DNA from: Drosophila pseudoobscura
Taxonomy: Eukaryota; Arthropoda; Insecta; Diptera; Drosophilidae
Length of the DNA stretch: 64,000 nt
Reading direction: 5' to 3'
NCBI RefSeq assembly: GCF_009870125.1
Contig: NC_046681.1
Span: forward strand, 11,049,001-11,113,000
Below, piece by piece: positions 46,401 to 55,991 of this stretch; the first letter of the stretch is position 1, and every line of letters starts with the position of its first letter. The notes beneath the pieces were generated by a model. That model saw only the letters and a program-made list of their open reading frames with translations. It was not told where the DNA came from and did no database searches. Both the position numbers and the translations under genes were made by a program.

Positions 46401-47612
46401 GATCCGATGATCGGTGATCGTTGATCGGTGCTGGGGGCAGGTCTCAATAGAACACCATGCAAATCTGTGAATTTCATTCTTAACAATTAATTAAGCCACA
46501 AAAACAATAAATATAGAAGTGCTAAGCAAAACATAAGCTATAATGCGAAAACAAAGAACAAAGGCCACAATTTTGTGTTTATTTTTGTTGTTGTCTGTCG
46601 CAAAAGAAGGCGCTAATGTGAGGCAATGTCTGGGGAACGCGATGGAACAATCTTTTGGCATTTGATTCTTTATTTAGATAATTAAACTAGACAGTTTCAA
46701 TTTATGTTTAGACATGGGTAGACAATAGGGGGGTGGAATCGTGATCGTATGAGGATCGTTTTGCACAAGCAAAACACTGGTCCCCTGACAACAGTCCCAT
46801 TAAAGCAAATCTACTTTATTATTGTAGAATACATTTTCTCTGCTAATCACACTTAATCTATCAACATTACGAGCCGACTAAGCCACACAGAAAAGACAGC
46901 CACAAATATGATTAAAATCAATTTGGATGCATTACAAAAATGTTAAGCTGCTAGACCTCGAATAATGCACGCAAATCCCAGCCTGCAATTGATAACGTAT
47001 TGACAGACTCTCGTTACACAGATCTACATATAATATTAATCTCGAATTGCAATATTTGCCACGATTTTCGTCAGCTCCAATGGCAATCCAAGGCGCGCTC
47101 AAGGGTTAAAGTTAAACCGATTAGCGGCGATCGCAGTGCAATGGAATGATCCGCTTTAAGATCGTTCCGATTGCGGATTTATTGGCGGCTTAGCATAAAA
47201 CATTCTGGGGCATCATAAAAATATACATTGCGATCTCAAAGATCTCTCAAGAAGCCATAAAAATGTATCACAGACGGCAATAAAAAAATACCCAAAACGA
47301 AGTAAATGCCGAATATTCCACGATCAAGCTTCACCCCAAATAGCGTGCACACACACACACACAGGCACACACACTGTAACTGTAAGTCACTCGCGAAGGT
47401 TAATCCAAGGTCGCTGGGGGAATCATTCAACTCACTTCAAAATCCTTTGGATCCAAGACTTTTGCATCCAAATTGCGGCACTTTTCCACCTGTTGGATGC
47501 CAAAGCTGCCAGGCAGGGCATAGATCTGCTTCACCAGCGTCGACTGCGACAATTTCCAGCAGATGGCATGCTCCCGCCCGCCGCTGCCGATGACCAAGAC
47601 GCTATGCGACAT
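37469..47612 (-). CDS. Gart: Gart: trifunctional purine enzyme GARS-AIRS-AIRS-GART
   Basis: Coding exons (minus): 47612-47436, 42168-41921, 41859-41210, 41152-40927, 40401-39980, 39907-38852, 38784-37469. All junctions keep phase and give 1364 residues (about 1353 in D. melanogaster from memory). It catalyses steps 2, 3 and 5 of cytosolic de novo purine synthesis. The GARS part (1-430) has [20 protein letters not shown] and the ATP-grasp end [11 protein letters not shown]. Two AIRS copies follow. The first (about 440-780) has a degenerate ATQGVGAK in place of the ATP-binding GTDGVGTK, which the second (about 800-1140) retains. The GART part (about 1155-1364) has [23 protein letters not shown] and [11 protein letters not shown] with the catalytic Asn, His and Asp. 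Intron 1 (5.3 kb) holds Pcp. The duplicated AIRS is known from insects. Confidence 0.97.
40451..40456 (-). terminator. Gart: Intronic poly(A) signal for the short GARS-only Gart mRNA
   Basis: If the donor after exon 4 (40927) is not used, translation reads one more Met codon and stops at TAA (40925-40923). A canonical AATAAA follows on the minus strand at 40456-40451, still inside the intron. This is exactly what is needed for the GARS-only transcript long known from the D. melanogaster locus. Confidence 0.65.
42169..45216. other. Left part of Gart intron 1
   Basis: Apart from the candidate exons to the right, I see no gene. GC-rich DNA at 43.4-43.9 kb contains a plus-strand frame from an ATG at 43696 ([13 protein letters not shown] ... 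to 43875) with a hydrophobic run, but with no acceptor or donor I trust. It could be the 5' part of the nested gene whose end is at 45.2-45.5 kb. A CTCTCTCTCT run lies near 43485. Confidence 0.35.
45217..45481 (+). CDS. Candidate 3' exons of an unrecognised gene nested in Gart intron 1
   Basis: Two splice-bounded exons in one frame are visible. Exon A, 45217-45315, has acceptor TTTTCCTCAG and donor GTAAGT and encodes 33 residues: [17 protein letters not shown] lies inside, ending FEFLEH. Exon B, 45449-45481, has acceptor GGGAATTGCAG and encodes [10 protein letters not shown] and stop. An AATAAA signal follows 17 bases later (45498-45503). Exon A is fully open between perfect splice sites, which is unusual for intron DNA this AT-rich. 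The 5' exon or exons were not found. The family is not recognised. The alternative is chance; a second frame of exon A is also open. The gene would sit just upstream of Pcp on the same strand. Confidence 0.4.
45654..45660 (+). promoter_or_regulatory. Pcp: TATA box of Pcp
   Basis: TATAAAA lies 86 bases upstream of the Pcp start codon. A start near 45685 (in AAACAGTTCC) would be at the usual 30-base distance. TATA-driven promoters are typical of stage-specific cuticle genes. Confidence 0.6.
45746..46402 (+). CDS. Pcp: Pcp: pupal cuticle protein, nested in Gart intron 1
   Basis: Exon 1 is 45746-45757 (only four codons, MHLL), with donor GTAAGA; exon 2 is 45836-46402; the total is 192 residues. 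The tiny first exon followed by a short intron is the usual structure of insect cuticle genes. [23 protein letters not shown] is a signal peptide. The mature protein has an RR-1 type Rebers-Riddiford chitin-binding region: [22 protein letters not shown] ... [29 protein letters not shown] (about residues 50-115). The C-terminus is rich in Arg, Thr and Pro. The product is secreted by epidermis and binds chitin in the pupal cuticle. It lies opposite to Gart, the classic gene-within-a-gene arrangement. The 78-base intron is itself open and a multiple of three, so a retained intron would give a protein without a normal signal peptide. Confidence 0.95.
   Translation: MHLLVRNRKAKREWQYTRKRIIIDQSSTPQMSLFGVLAVMQQQLAVRAAAYIPDSDRNTKTLQNDLQVERDGNYRYAYETSNGISATQEGLGGVSVQGGSSYTSPEGSVISVSYVADETGYHPVGDHIPKVPDYILRALEYIRAHPYQVKDYYTGELKTVAHDAAAFNVYTRNIQDQTTPRSRPSSTPKTIYLTHPPTLSDAPTRRPLRQRQNDSRRR
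46506..46511 (+). terminator. Pcp: Poly(A) signal AATAAA of Pcp
   Basis: Canonical hexamer about 104 bases after the Pcp stop codon. Confidence 0.6.
46512..47435. other. Gart intron 1 between Pcp and Gart exon 1
   Basis: No gene seen. AT-rich, with an AC repeat at 47345-47375. Confidence 0.5.
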
Positions 47613-49202
47613 ATTTCTGGCCGATAAGAACAAAAACTAATCACGTTTTTAAGAATTTATAATTCTTTCTTCGTTTTCCCGCCCACGTGTTGCGAGTTGT
47701 TGAACGGGCAGCAGCAACAGCAGCAGCGTTTCCAGAGAGTGAGAGTGAGAGCACAGTATGTTTAAGAGACGCGATGGAGAGAGAGCTTGAGAGAGGGAGA
47801 AAGAGAGCCAGGTTTTGCGTGTTTTATGTATTTGTTTTTTTTTTTTTTTGGCTGATCAGATCCGTAAAACCGCACCGCACGACGCCTCGTTTTGAACTGA
47901 AATCTTGAATTTGAATTAAATATTTTTATGTGTGCGGCCCTAGGCCTAGGTAAGAGCAACTGTGACGCGTCAGTGACCGCGATAAGAAAACCTCCGTGGG
48001 CCGCGTCGTTAGGAGGCGACCCAATCCCACAGCATTGCACTTATTTTTCGCCGCGGCAATAATTGTTGTTGTTTTAGCTCAAACAAATAACACAAACACG
48101 TCGGCGATAGCCTTTCCAGACCCCTGCTGGGGGTAAATGTAACTGTAACTCAAATTGCACTTCTTATCAGTCGTAAATTTGTTATTCCGTATGAAAATAA
48201 TTCAAAAAAAAATAAAAGGCAAAATATAGAGAGAGAGGAAAGAACAGCTGTTTCTCCTGCGAGCATTAGATAAATGCTATGATAGGTACACACTGGTCAT
48301 CGTCCTAATAGGAACAATATTTCAGATATAATTAAATTCTATCAAATAGTCGTGAAAAGATCATTGACTTGGCCTGGGCCTGTTTTAAATATGTTCTTAA
48401 AATACACTCGTCGGTGTAAAAGTCAGTAGACAGATAACGAAAACATCTGTTGCTTCAAATTGAGCTTTTTCTTAATTGAAATATGATCTGGGATAACAGT
48501 TTTGATAAACTTTTAGCTTTATTTCAATTACTAGGAAGAAGATCATTGTACGAATGGCTCCAAAAACATTTACAATCCAAATAAAGTACGATTTGTTTGT
48601 ATAAAGATTGAATTTCAAATGAATACGATGCTCTTGTTGACAACAGGCTACTGCGGGCTGATTAATTAGATTCCAAACGGATGCTAACAATAAACAAGAT
48701 GATATTTTGAGCTCAGTTATTGTAAGATCATTGCACTTTCAGCCTGAATATTGGGTGTAAAAATGATTGAAGTAAATGCTAAAGTAAATAATCAAAGATC
48801 GTTACAATTCTACTTATAATAATCATCCTCCATAGTAGAAACCGCTTCCCAACTCCACATTTCCACTTTAAAATAAGGATTTTCTTTTATTAGTATGACA
48901 TTATACAAAAATTGGGGGTTTTGGGTGAGTTGTAAATTTATAAAATATCTACCATACTTCGTCATTAATTTTTTTTACATATTTAAGTTTTTTATGTTTG
49001 ATGGTTACTTCGCCTGCGGACGGACCACAGAGTCCACACAAACATGACGACATACAAATCTCAGATCGGAAACGCTCGCACATGAATTTCTGTTTGTTGT
49101 TTTTTTATCTTTACACACTTTTGGAATCTATACACCAAGATGAGTAGAATTTACTGAATTATTAAAACCACATCCCATTGCTCCTGCTTCTGCTGAAATC
49201 TG
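47613..49202. other. Gart 5' region and gap to the SUZ gene
   Basis: GC-richer sequence at 47.68-48.05 kb (GCAGCAACAGCAGCAGCG, GAGAGAGAGC runs) looks like Gart leader and promoter DNA, but no initiator or DPE pair is clear. From 48.1 to 49.2 kb it is AT-rich; the last 150 bases would be 3' UTR of the SUZ gene. Confidence 0.35.
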
Positions 49203-50404
49203 TTACCGGCGCATCTGAAAGCCAACCGAACCATTCGGGCAGGGTCCCCTCGGTAGGCGCAAGATGTTGTCATTGTAGTTTTGCGGCGGCTGATGCTGGT
49301 GCTGCTGCTGTGGCGACTGCTGCATTGACTGCTGGCGCAACAGAGCAGCGGATACACTGCCTCCGACCACGGGCGACCAACTCTGCTGTTGCTGCTGCTG
49401 ATTGACCGATGGCTGTGGTGGCGGTTGGGCTGGCATTCCACCCATGCCCATACCTCCTCCAACGTACGGTGGCATGCGTTGATTGAAATGCGGCGGCATG
49501 GCTGGCGGCTGCTGCTGTGGTGGCAGTGGTCCGGCGTGCTGATAATAATAGTTCAGGCCCGGATTGTGCGGCCCTTGGAAGTAACTGTTGTAGTTATTGT
49601 ACATGGCCGATACTTGGGACATCTTCGGGGCCGAACTAGAGCGATGCATTCCACTACCAGGACCAGGGTTACTATTATTATTGTTGTTATTGTTATTGTG
49701 GCTGACAGCAGGTAGAGTTGAGTGGTTTGCCGCAGCAGGAGAAGCCTGTTGTGGTGAAACTGGGATTGGTGGTGTTGGTCTGCAAATGATTCAAGAATCA
49801 CATTTAGAGAAAAAAGTTCCATGCAATCGTTATCGTGCTATGCTTACGGCTTATCATCCTCTGGATTCTTGGCCGCTCCCAGAATACGCAATCTGGCCTC
49901 TGCATACTCCTGCTCGCGCTGCTTTAGCGTCTTGATGGGCTGCTTGGGTTTCATGCCATTCGTATCACGTCGCTCCTCGGCCTGGGCGGGACGCCGCAGG
50001 ATTTTTACGGTCTGATTGATGGTGGGCGTGGCATAGGTAGCCGGATCATAGTCGTTTGTCGACTTATGAAGCACCATCAAGACTGGTTCGCCATCTGACT
50101 GGGCCGCCTCGAGCGGCGTGGGCTTCTTGGCAATAGTGATTTGCCTGGGGGCACTGCTCGGGCTGCCACTGCTGCTGTCCTGGAGGCTCTGCGGGCGCTG
50201 AAGTAGTTTCATTTTCATTACGGGTTTTCCCTCGCTTGTTTGCAGCTTGGTTTGCAGAGTCATAGAGAGCTGGACAGGTCCGAACAAGTGGGTGCAAAAT
50301 AGAATTATATATAGATTCTAGAGAAAGTTTGGTGGGGAGTGAGTACGTACCGCCGCCTCGTCAAGCTCTTCCCAATTATCTAGCACATCCTCGCCATGGG
50401 ACAT
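49203..50404 (-). CDS. SUZ / SUZ-C domain protein (SZRD1 type)
   Basis: Three coding exons (minus): 50404-50351, 50269-49848, 49779-49203, in phase, 350 residues. MSHGEDVLDNWEELDEAA matches the acidic start of human SZRD1 (a WEE core). A middle part has QITIAKKP and VKILRRP motifs. The SUZ domain is clear: PIKTLKQREQEYAEARLRIL-GAAKNPED (about residues 135-160). SUZ is a short motif that binds RNA. The extreme C-terminus (ILRLPRGPCPNGSVGFQMRR) is the SUZ-C motif, which has been linked to RNA-protein localisation. Between them lies a fly-specific low-complexity stretch rich in Asn, Gln, Pro, Gly and Tyr, of the kind found in RNP-granule proteins. The vertebrate protein is about 150 residues, so the insert more than doubles the length. 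It is head to head with the carrier gene, about 1.3 kb apart. Confidence 0.88.
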
Positions 50405-51689
50405 TGTTTAACACAGCTGCTATTTGACTTCACTTTTTTTGTTTAATCGCAAGCGGAACACGTTGCGCGCGCCTAGGGGCAATGGGCAATAGATTTTTGT
50501 TTCTTGCTTTCGGTGACGACTCCTCCCTGCTGCGCGAATTCACTTTCTTCTTTTGCGCCTGCTGCTGCAGCTCGCACTACGACTGATACAGGATTCCTTT
50601 GCACTTTTATCAGACATAAGTTATACATATGATTTGTTCACTCAGATTGCACAAAAATGGTACGTCTCTTCTGCTGGGCCAAAAGAAATGAGATAAGACA
50701 ATACGCAACAATTTTGTCGAAATGCTGTTGTTTTCGTTGTTGTTGCTGCCTCCCTTCTGCTTCTTCTTGTTGTGTCAGCAGCAGCAAATGGCTGCTATTT
50801 ACAGCAGCTGGGTGAACGATCGGGGCGTTTTGACCAACATGCGTTGCAGTGTGTTCGTGTTCGCGTCTATTAGCCTATTTCGTATCATTTATTTTGTTAG
50901 TTCAGCATTTTTGTCTTAAAATTTTGTGTTGAAATTTTATTGAAAGGTTATCGGAAGTAGTGCTGGAAAAACATCGATGGTAATATCGAAGAACGATTAA
51001 CCTATTATAAGCCAAAATAAATGAAAAAAAAATAATGAAAATTTAATAACAGGAGAAGGATATCGTGGTTTTTTAAGTTTAGAGAAAAGATGGCATGAAT
51101 CTACAATTCGAATTTACAATCGTTAATATTCTTCGCCATATACCTCAAGTTGAACTATTTAAATAGACGGGGCTTAAGTGGGCTAAGTCTGGTTTTTCAT
51201 GATACGAGACGCTATATTGTTACAAACATTGATGCAAAAACAATCTAAGCCAAGTGTTTAAAATAAGCCAGTCAAGTAGAAAATGATCTAGATAGGTAGT
51301 TATATTCCACGGAATATAGAAATCGAGCAATATAGAACTTGAATTTGTATGTATATTTACGGTATACTTTTAAAATGAGATGGTATATTTTGGTATATTT
51401 CTGAGGGCGGAACGGTATATTTTAACGCTATTTTCGCACTCAAAGTCCGCTGCAATAGCTCAAAATCAAATGAAATTCTTCGCATTGATAAGGCCCAGCA
51501 TTTGAAGATGGAATTCGCACCCCAATGGACTACTCAAATTTTCAATATTAGCATAGGTCAGCAGCCTCAAATCGTGCAGATAACATAACGCAACCCACAC
51601 GCAGCATACACTCGACAGCACGTGCATTCGGCCGCGAAAGAGGCTGACGAATTTCCTGATTCGTTTACGTAAATAGTTACAATCACGCC
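50405..51689. other. Intergenic region between divergent genes
   Basis: Holds the promoters of the SUZ gene (-) and the carrier gene (+). Visible are a GCTGCTGCTGCAG-rich leader at 50.5-50.6 kb, an ACATCGATGG site at 50.97 kb, and a GGTATATTTTGGTATATTTCTGAGGG module at about 51.38 kb. No gene is seen. Confidence 0.4.
51381..51432. repeat. GGTATATTT-type dispersed module
   Basis: TGGTATATTTTGGTATATTT is followed by CTGAGGGCGGAACGGTATATT. Related modules occur at about 25.3, 35.2 and 61.94 kb. Confidence 0.5.
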
Positions 51690-52776
51690 ATGACGGAGCT
51701 CGTAGCGCCGCAGAAGGCCAATCCCGTGAAATTCTTTATTGCCGGAGGTTTTGGTGGCATGTGCAATGTCATCACTGGCCATCCACTCGACACAATCAAG
51801 GTATGCCACAAAAATTCCACTTGGGAAATGTTTCTTGATGCCAAACATATGTTTTTCTTATCTGCAGGTTCGGCTCCAGACAATGCCTCTGGCGGCGCCT
51901 GGCCAGCAGCCCAGATACAAAGGCGTCATCGACTGTGCCGTAAAGACGTTTCGTCAGGAGGGATTCCGGGGTTTCTACAGAGGAATCTCCGCCCCCCTTC
52001 TGGGCGTAACTCCCATTTACGCAGTGGACTTTGCCGTCTATGCGGCAGGCAAACGTCTGTTCCAAACGGATGATCATATACGTCTCACCTATCCACAAAT
52101 ATTTACCGCCGGAGCCTTTGCGGGTGTGTGTTCCGCCTTGGTTACGGTGCCCACGGATCGGATTAAAGTCCTGCTGCAGACACAGACGGTGAGTGGAGGA
52201 CCTCAGATGTACAATGGGACGCTGGACACGGCTGTGAAGCTGTACAGACAGGGCGGGTTCAAGAGTCTCTTCAAGGGAACATGTGCCTGCATTCTGAGAG
52301 GTTAGTTCTCAATCTTTACATCCGAAACGAGGCCATTAAATATCTTGTATAACCAACTAGATTCCCCCACCGGTTTCTACTTCGTGACCTATGAATTCCT
52401 TCAGGATTTGGCTAGAAAAAAATCAAAAACTGGACAAATAAGCACCACCTCAACCATTTTAGCTGGCGGAACATCTGGCATTGTGTTCTGGACTTTGGCC
52501 GTGCCCTTCGATGTACTCAAGAGCCGTCTACAATCAGGTGAGTCATCATCATCATCGATTTACCAAGTATCGGCCATTATTGAATCATTTATGATGGATT
52601 CTACAGCACCCGAGGGCACTTATAAGCACGGCATTCGCAGTGTTTTCAGGGATCTTATGGCCACCGAGGGTCCTACAGCGCTGTTTCGTGGTGTCCTGCC
52701 CATTCTCCTACGTGCCTTTCCAGCCACGGCAGCGGTTTTCTTTGGCGTGGAACTGGCCAATGATTTTTTAAATTAA
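51690..52776 (+). CDS. Mitochondrial carrier, colt/carnitine-acylcarnitine type (SLC25A20-like)
   Basis: Four coding exons: 51690-51800, 51868-52300, 52361-52537, 52607-52776, in phase, 296 residues. Three tandem carrier repeats are visible by their signatures: [11 protein letters not shown] (repeat 1), [11 protein letters not shown] (repeat 2) and [11 protein letters not shown] (repeat 3). Six membrane helices are expected in the inner mitochondrial membrane. The sequence follows Drosophila colt closely ([38 protein letters not shown]). It differs at the substrate-contact area of repeat 2, where colt has APGERIK. It is therefore a colt paralogue rather than colt itself, probably the ortholog of CG3476, though I give that from memory. 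Acylcarnitine is a possible substrate but unproven. The start [12 protein letters not shown] has a good context and lines up with colt. Confidence 0.9.
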
Positions 52777-54022
52777 TAGGCATATATTACTTAAAAGAGA
52801 GGCTTTTTGTATAGTTAAACAAAGTATTTTTATCAAAGTGAATGTGTGGATTTTATTGTAAAAAGGGATACGAGATACGAGAGATCCTGAACTCTCTTCG
52901 TTGGTGGGAGTTGAATACATATGAAAAGTAAGATAATCTTTTTATTAACCGATTGAAATAGTAATTTAGGTGAAGTATTGATTTGAAAATTATTGAGAAG
53001 AGTGCAACAGAGTTTTTGGAATAGATTTGTAGGCTATCCTTTGCTCAATATCTACGCTTATAGCTTGGATATCCTATTAATTCTCATGCTCAGATCTGTT
53101 ATCCCATGAAATCTTTACCTCATTATGCTTCAATACTTTATACATACGATCCTTATAGAAAGTAATTGAAAAGTAAGAGCTATTATAGTAGCCACGGCTG
53201 CCTTTTCTGTACCAATAAGCAGGGGATATCTTGACCTTCTATTTGTTTTTTCAACATTGAGAACCCCTTGCAAGTCTCTTTAGAATCCACAAGTCCCGTA
53301 ACAAATATTTACCCCGAATTAAATTACAAATGGATTTATTATTTATTTAGTTTAGTTTCCATCCAGCATTTCCTTTTATCTCATATTTTGTCAACTACAT
53401 AATTAATTTTTGGAATGTCATAAAATCACCTTACACTCTAAATACGAGTACCAGTTTAAAAATTGCATTTGAAATGGTTGTTGCACATTACAAAATAATG
53501 TCAAATAAATACGCATATTGCAGGTTGGTAAATGTATACAAAAATGTTACAAAAAAAAGATACCTTTGTTAATGTATAAAATATACAAAATACTCCTTCG
53601 GAAACAATACAATCAATTTTAAAAACAGGAATTTGTGTGCATTGCAATGTTGATATTACATAAATGTGATGCTCACTTGATACAATATCTATTGTATGTC
53701 TATGTTTATGTATAATACTAATCAAGAAAATCAGGCGCTTTAATCAGGCGACTACACATCCAATGGAGTTCGACTTTTAACACAAATATTTAGCATCCAT
53801 AGTCAAGTGTTGGCTAGTTTTTCAAAGATCTTAATCGTGATTTTGGGCAACTTTGGGGAACTAAAGTAAAATATCTTGCATTTGAAATTATAATAAATAC
53901 ATGGGGAAAACAGGGACTGCAGATGAATGTCTAATTATCTATTAAAAGATCAGATTGAGTATCACGATTAAGCCCTAAACTAGTTACAAATTTCATTTTA
54001 GTTTTTCAGTTACTACCGCTTT
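52777..54022. other. Gap between the carrier and Rab30 3' ends
   Basis: AT-rich convergent intergenic DNA; it should hold both 3' UTRs. No gene or repeat is recognised. Confidence 0.45.
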
Positions 54023-54715
54023 TCAGCCGCCTTGACTAGTGTTTGCACCACCGCCGCTGCCACCTCCGCCAGCATTGGCCAGACCGCCACAGCAATTGCT
54101 CTGCGCTGCTTTGGCACCTAAGCTGGCTAATCCAATGGAACTGCCGTCCGACTGCCGCTGGGCGGCCGCAGCAGCTGCAGCACTGCTGCCGTCTTTGCTG
54201 CGGGCCTGGCCAATCAGTTCAGCGGCAATCTCGTAGAATAAACGCTCCACATTCTCAGCCTCTTTGGCGGATGTTTCGAGGAAGTACATGTCATGTTGTT
54301 TGGCAAACTCTTCGCCAATTTGTGTGGGTATTTCGCGGTCGTCGCGATCCGTTTTGTTGCCCACGAGTATCTTGAGGACCTTGGAGTTGGCGTACTCCTG
54401 TATCTCACGCAGCCAGTCGGGCAGGCAGTCGAACGTGGGCTGGCAACTGATGTCGTACACCAGGATCAGGGCGTGAGCGGATCGATAGTAACTTTGGGTG
54501 ATCGAACGGAATCTCTCCTGGCCGGCAGTGTCCCAAATCTGTAGCTTGATCTTCTCACCCTCCACCTCCACGGTCTTGATCATAAAGTCCACGCCAATAG
54601 TGGCTCCTTGGCCGGGGGGAAAGAGGCCCTGGGTGAAGCGCCGCACCAGGCAGGTTTTGCCAACGCCCGCGTTCCCAACGAGCACGATTTTGAATAGGAA
54701 TTTGTAGTCCTCCAT
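54023..54715 (-). CDS. Rab30: Rab30 small GTPase
   Basis: Single coding exon of 230 residues, starting MEDYKFLFKIVLVGNAGVGKT. All GTPase motifs are intact: P-loop GNAGVGKT (14-21), switch I with FPPGQGATIGVDF, DTAGQE (62-67), NKTD (124-127) and ETSAKEA. MIKTVEVEGEKIKLQIWDTA and SYYRSAHALILVYDI are close to vertebrate Rab30. Rab30 acts at the Golgi; in flies it has been tied to Golgi structure and morphogenesis. The hypervariable tail holds an alanine run and a Cys-Cys pair at 208-209, but 21 residues of Gly/Ala-rich sequence follow the pair. Rab prenylation needs cysteines at or very near the end, so this is odd. Head to head with Caper, with 1.3 kb between start codons. Confidence 0.93.
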   Translation of the reverse strand: MEDYKFLFKIVLVGNAGVGKTCLVRRFTQGLFPPGQGATIGVDFMIKTVEVEGEKIKLQIWDTAGQERFRSITQSYYRSAHALILVYDISCQPTFDCLPDWLREIQEYANSKVLKILVGNKTDRDDREIPTQIGEEFAKQHDMYFLETSAKEAENVERLFYEIAAELIGQARSKDGSSAAAAAAAQRQSDGSSIGLASLGAKAAQSNCCGGLANAGGGGSGGGANTSQGG

Positions 54716-55991
54716 AGTTTTTATTGGGCGAGTGGAGCGTTAGAGAAACGTGTGTGCGATGCTCTGCAATCGTAGACAGACATTAGTTGATTTCAAAGCA
54801 GAGTTTAGACACACCTTAGTCAACGACGCGTAACGCCTGATGTGTGGTTGATGGGCGATGATGATGGGGTGGTTTGTTGGATCAGCTTACGCCATCAAGG
54901 CGAAAGACTACGCCTTGTCTCGTGTGTGCCTCTCACCTGTGGCACCGTCTAACTCGTCGGGTGGTGTTAACGGTCGCCCCCAAGGCTGCTTCTGCTGCTG
55001 CTGCTGCTCTTGTTTTTGTTGTTAATTGTTGATGACTCAACAACAAGACGGCCCCGTGTTCTTGCTATTGCACGGAGGCTGAAGCTCCATTCAGGATGAT
55101 TTGGCAAGCTTTAAAATGTTCTCTATTCCAATGCGCTGGGTGCATGCTGCTGCATTAATTGCCAGCCCTCTTTCTGGATAAATATTTCAGTAAAATTCCG
55201 CTACTGCTTATTATTTATAAACAAATCGATTAAATGACGACACACAGGTATCGACAGGTATCGCAATCCAGGTGGCAGCACCGTATAGGGTTTCAAACAG
55301 CTGCGAGTTGTAATGATAACTGCCAGTAAATCAAATCGACGACATATTTTGTCGACAATCAAATGATATTTGAACGAAGCGAATGATATGGGAACGATTA
55401 GATAAAAATTCATTGTATTTTGATTGACAGCATATTTCGCAGCTGGCTTTTCGCGGAAAAAAATACCGCAAATGCATTGCATTGCTCGAAACAGACTTAC
55501 TCCATAACGAAAAAATGAGTCATTTTTTGTGAATGTACAAAAGAAAGGGTATGGAATGGATCAACATCCAAAAACAGCCAAGACAAATGTCGAGGTTCGC
55601 GTGTGATGAAAATATTAAGCAGAAGTGGATATTAACTTCCATGCGTTGCACTTTCTGGACCGTTTTGACCACTGTCCATACCCTCTTTTTCCTCCCATGA
55701 TGTAGCAAATGCGTAGTTACCGTGTAGTTTCCATGTACATGGTACGTGTAAAGTAAATTGAACGAAACACACGCTGCGACAGCCGCCACGCTAGTGAAAA
55801 AACGAAAAAATTGCACTTTAATTTAGAAATAACCCGAAATAAAAGTTCGTAAGTGGTTTTACGACTTGCGCTGCGCATCCCACAACATTTTGATTTCTTC
55901 AAACGAGCTAGACACCGACGAGGAGACTTTTTCACTTGGATTACACCGCGCCAGCAGCGGAAGGGGAAGGGAAAGAAGAAGAAAATTTAAC
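54716..55991. other. Intergenic region between Rab30 and Caper (divergent promoters)
   Basis: Contains GC-richer leader-type DNA at 54.72-55.05 kb with a CTGCTGCTGCTGCTG run, then AT-rich DNA with GGTATCGACAGGTATCG (about 55246), and the repeat at 55487-55757 next to the Caper leader. Confidence 0.4.
55487..55757 (+). repeat. Promoter-proximal repeat, copy 1 (upstream of Caper)
   Basis: Shared in the same orientation and order with 61991-62279: CGAAACAGAC, AACGAAAAAATGAGT, AAAAACAGCC, then a well-conserved core from 55644 (GCGTTGCACTTTCTGG, CCACTGTCCATACCCTCTTT, TTCCTCCCATxATGTAGCAA, CCGTGTAGTT.CCATGTA). It ends about 235 bases before the Caper start codon. Confidence 0.75.
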
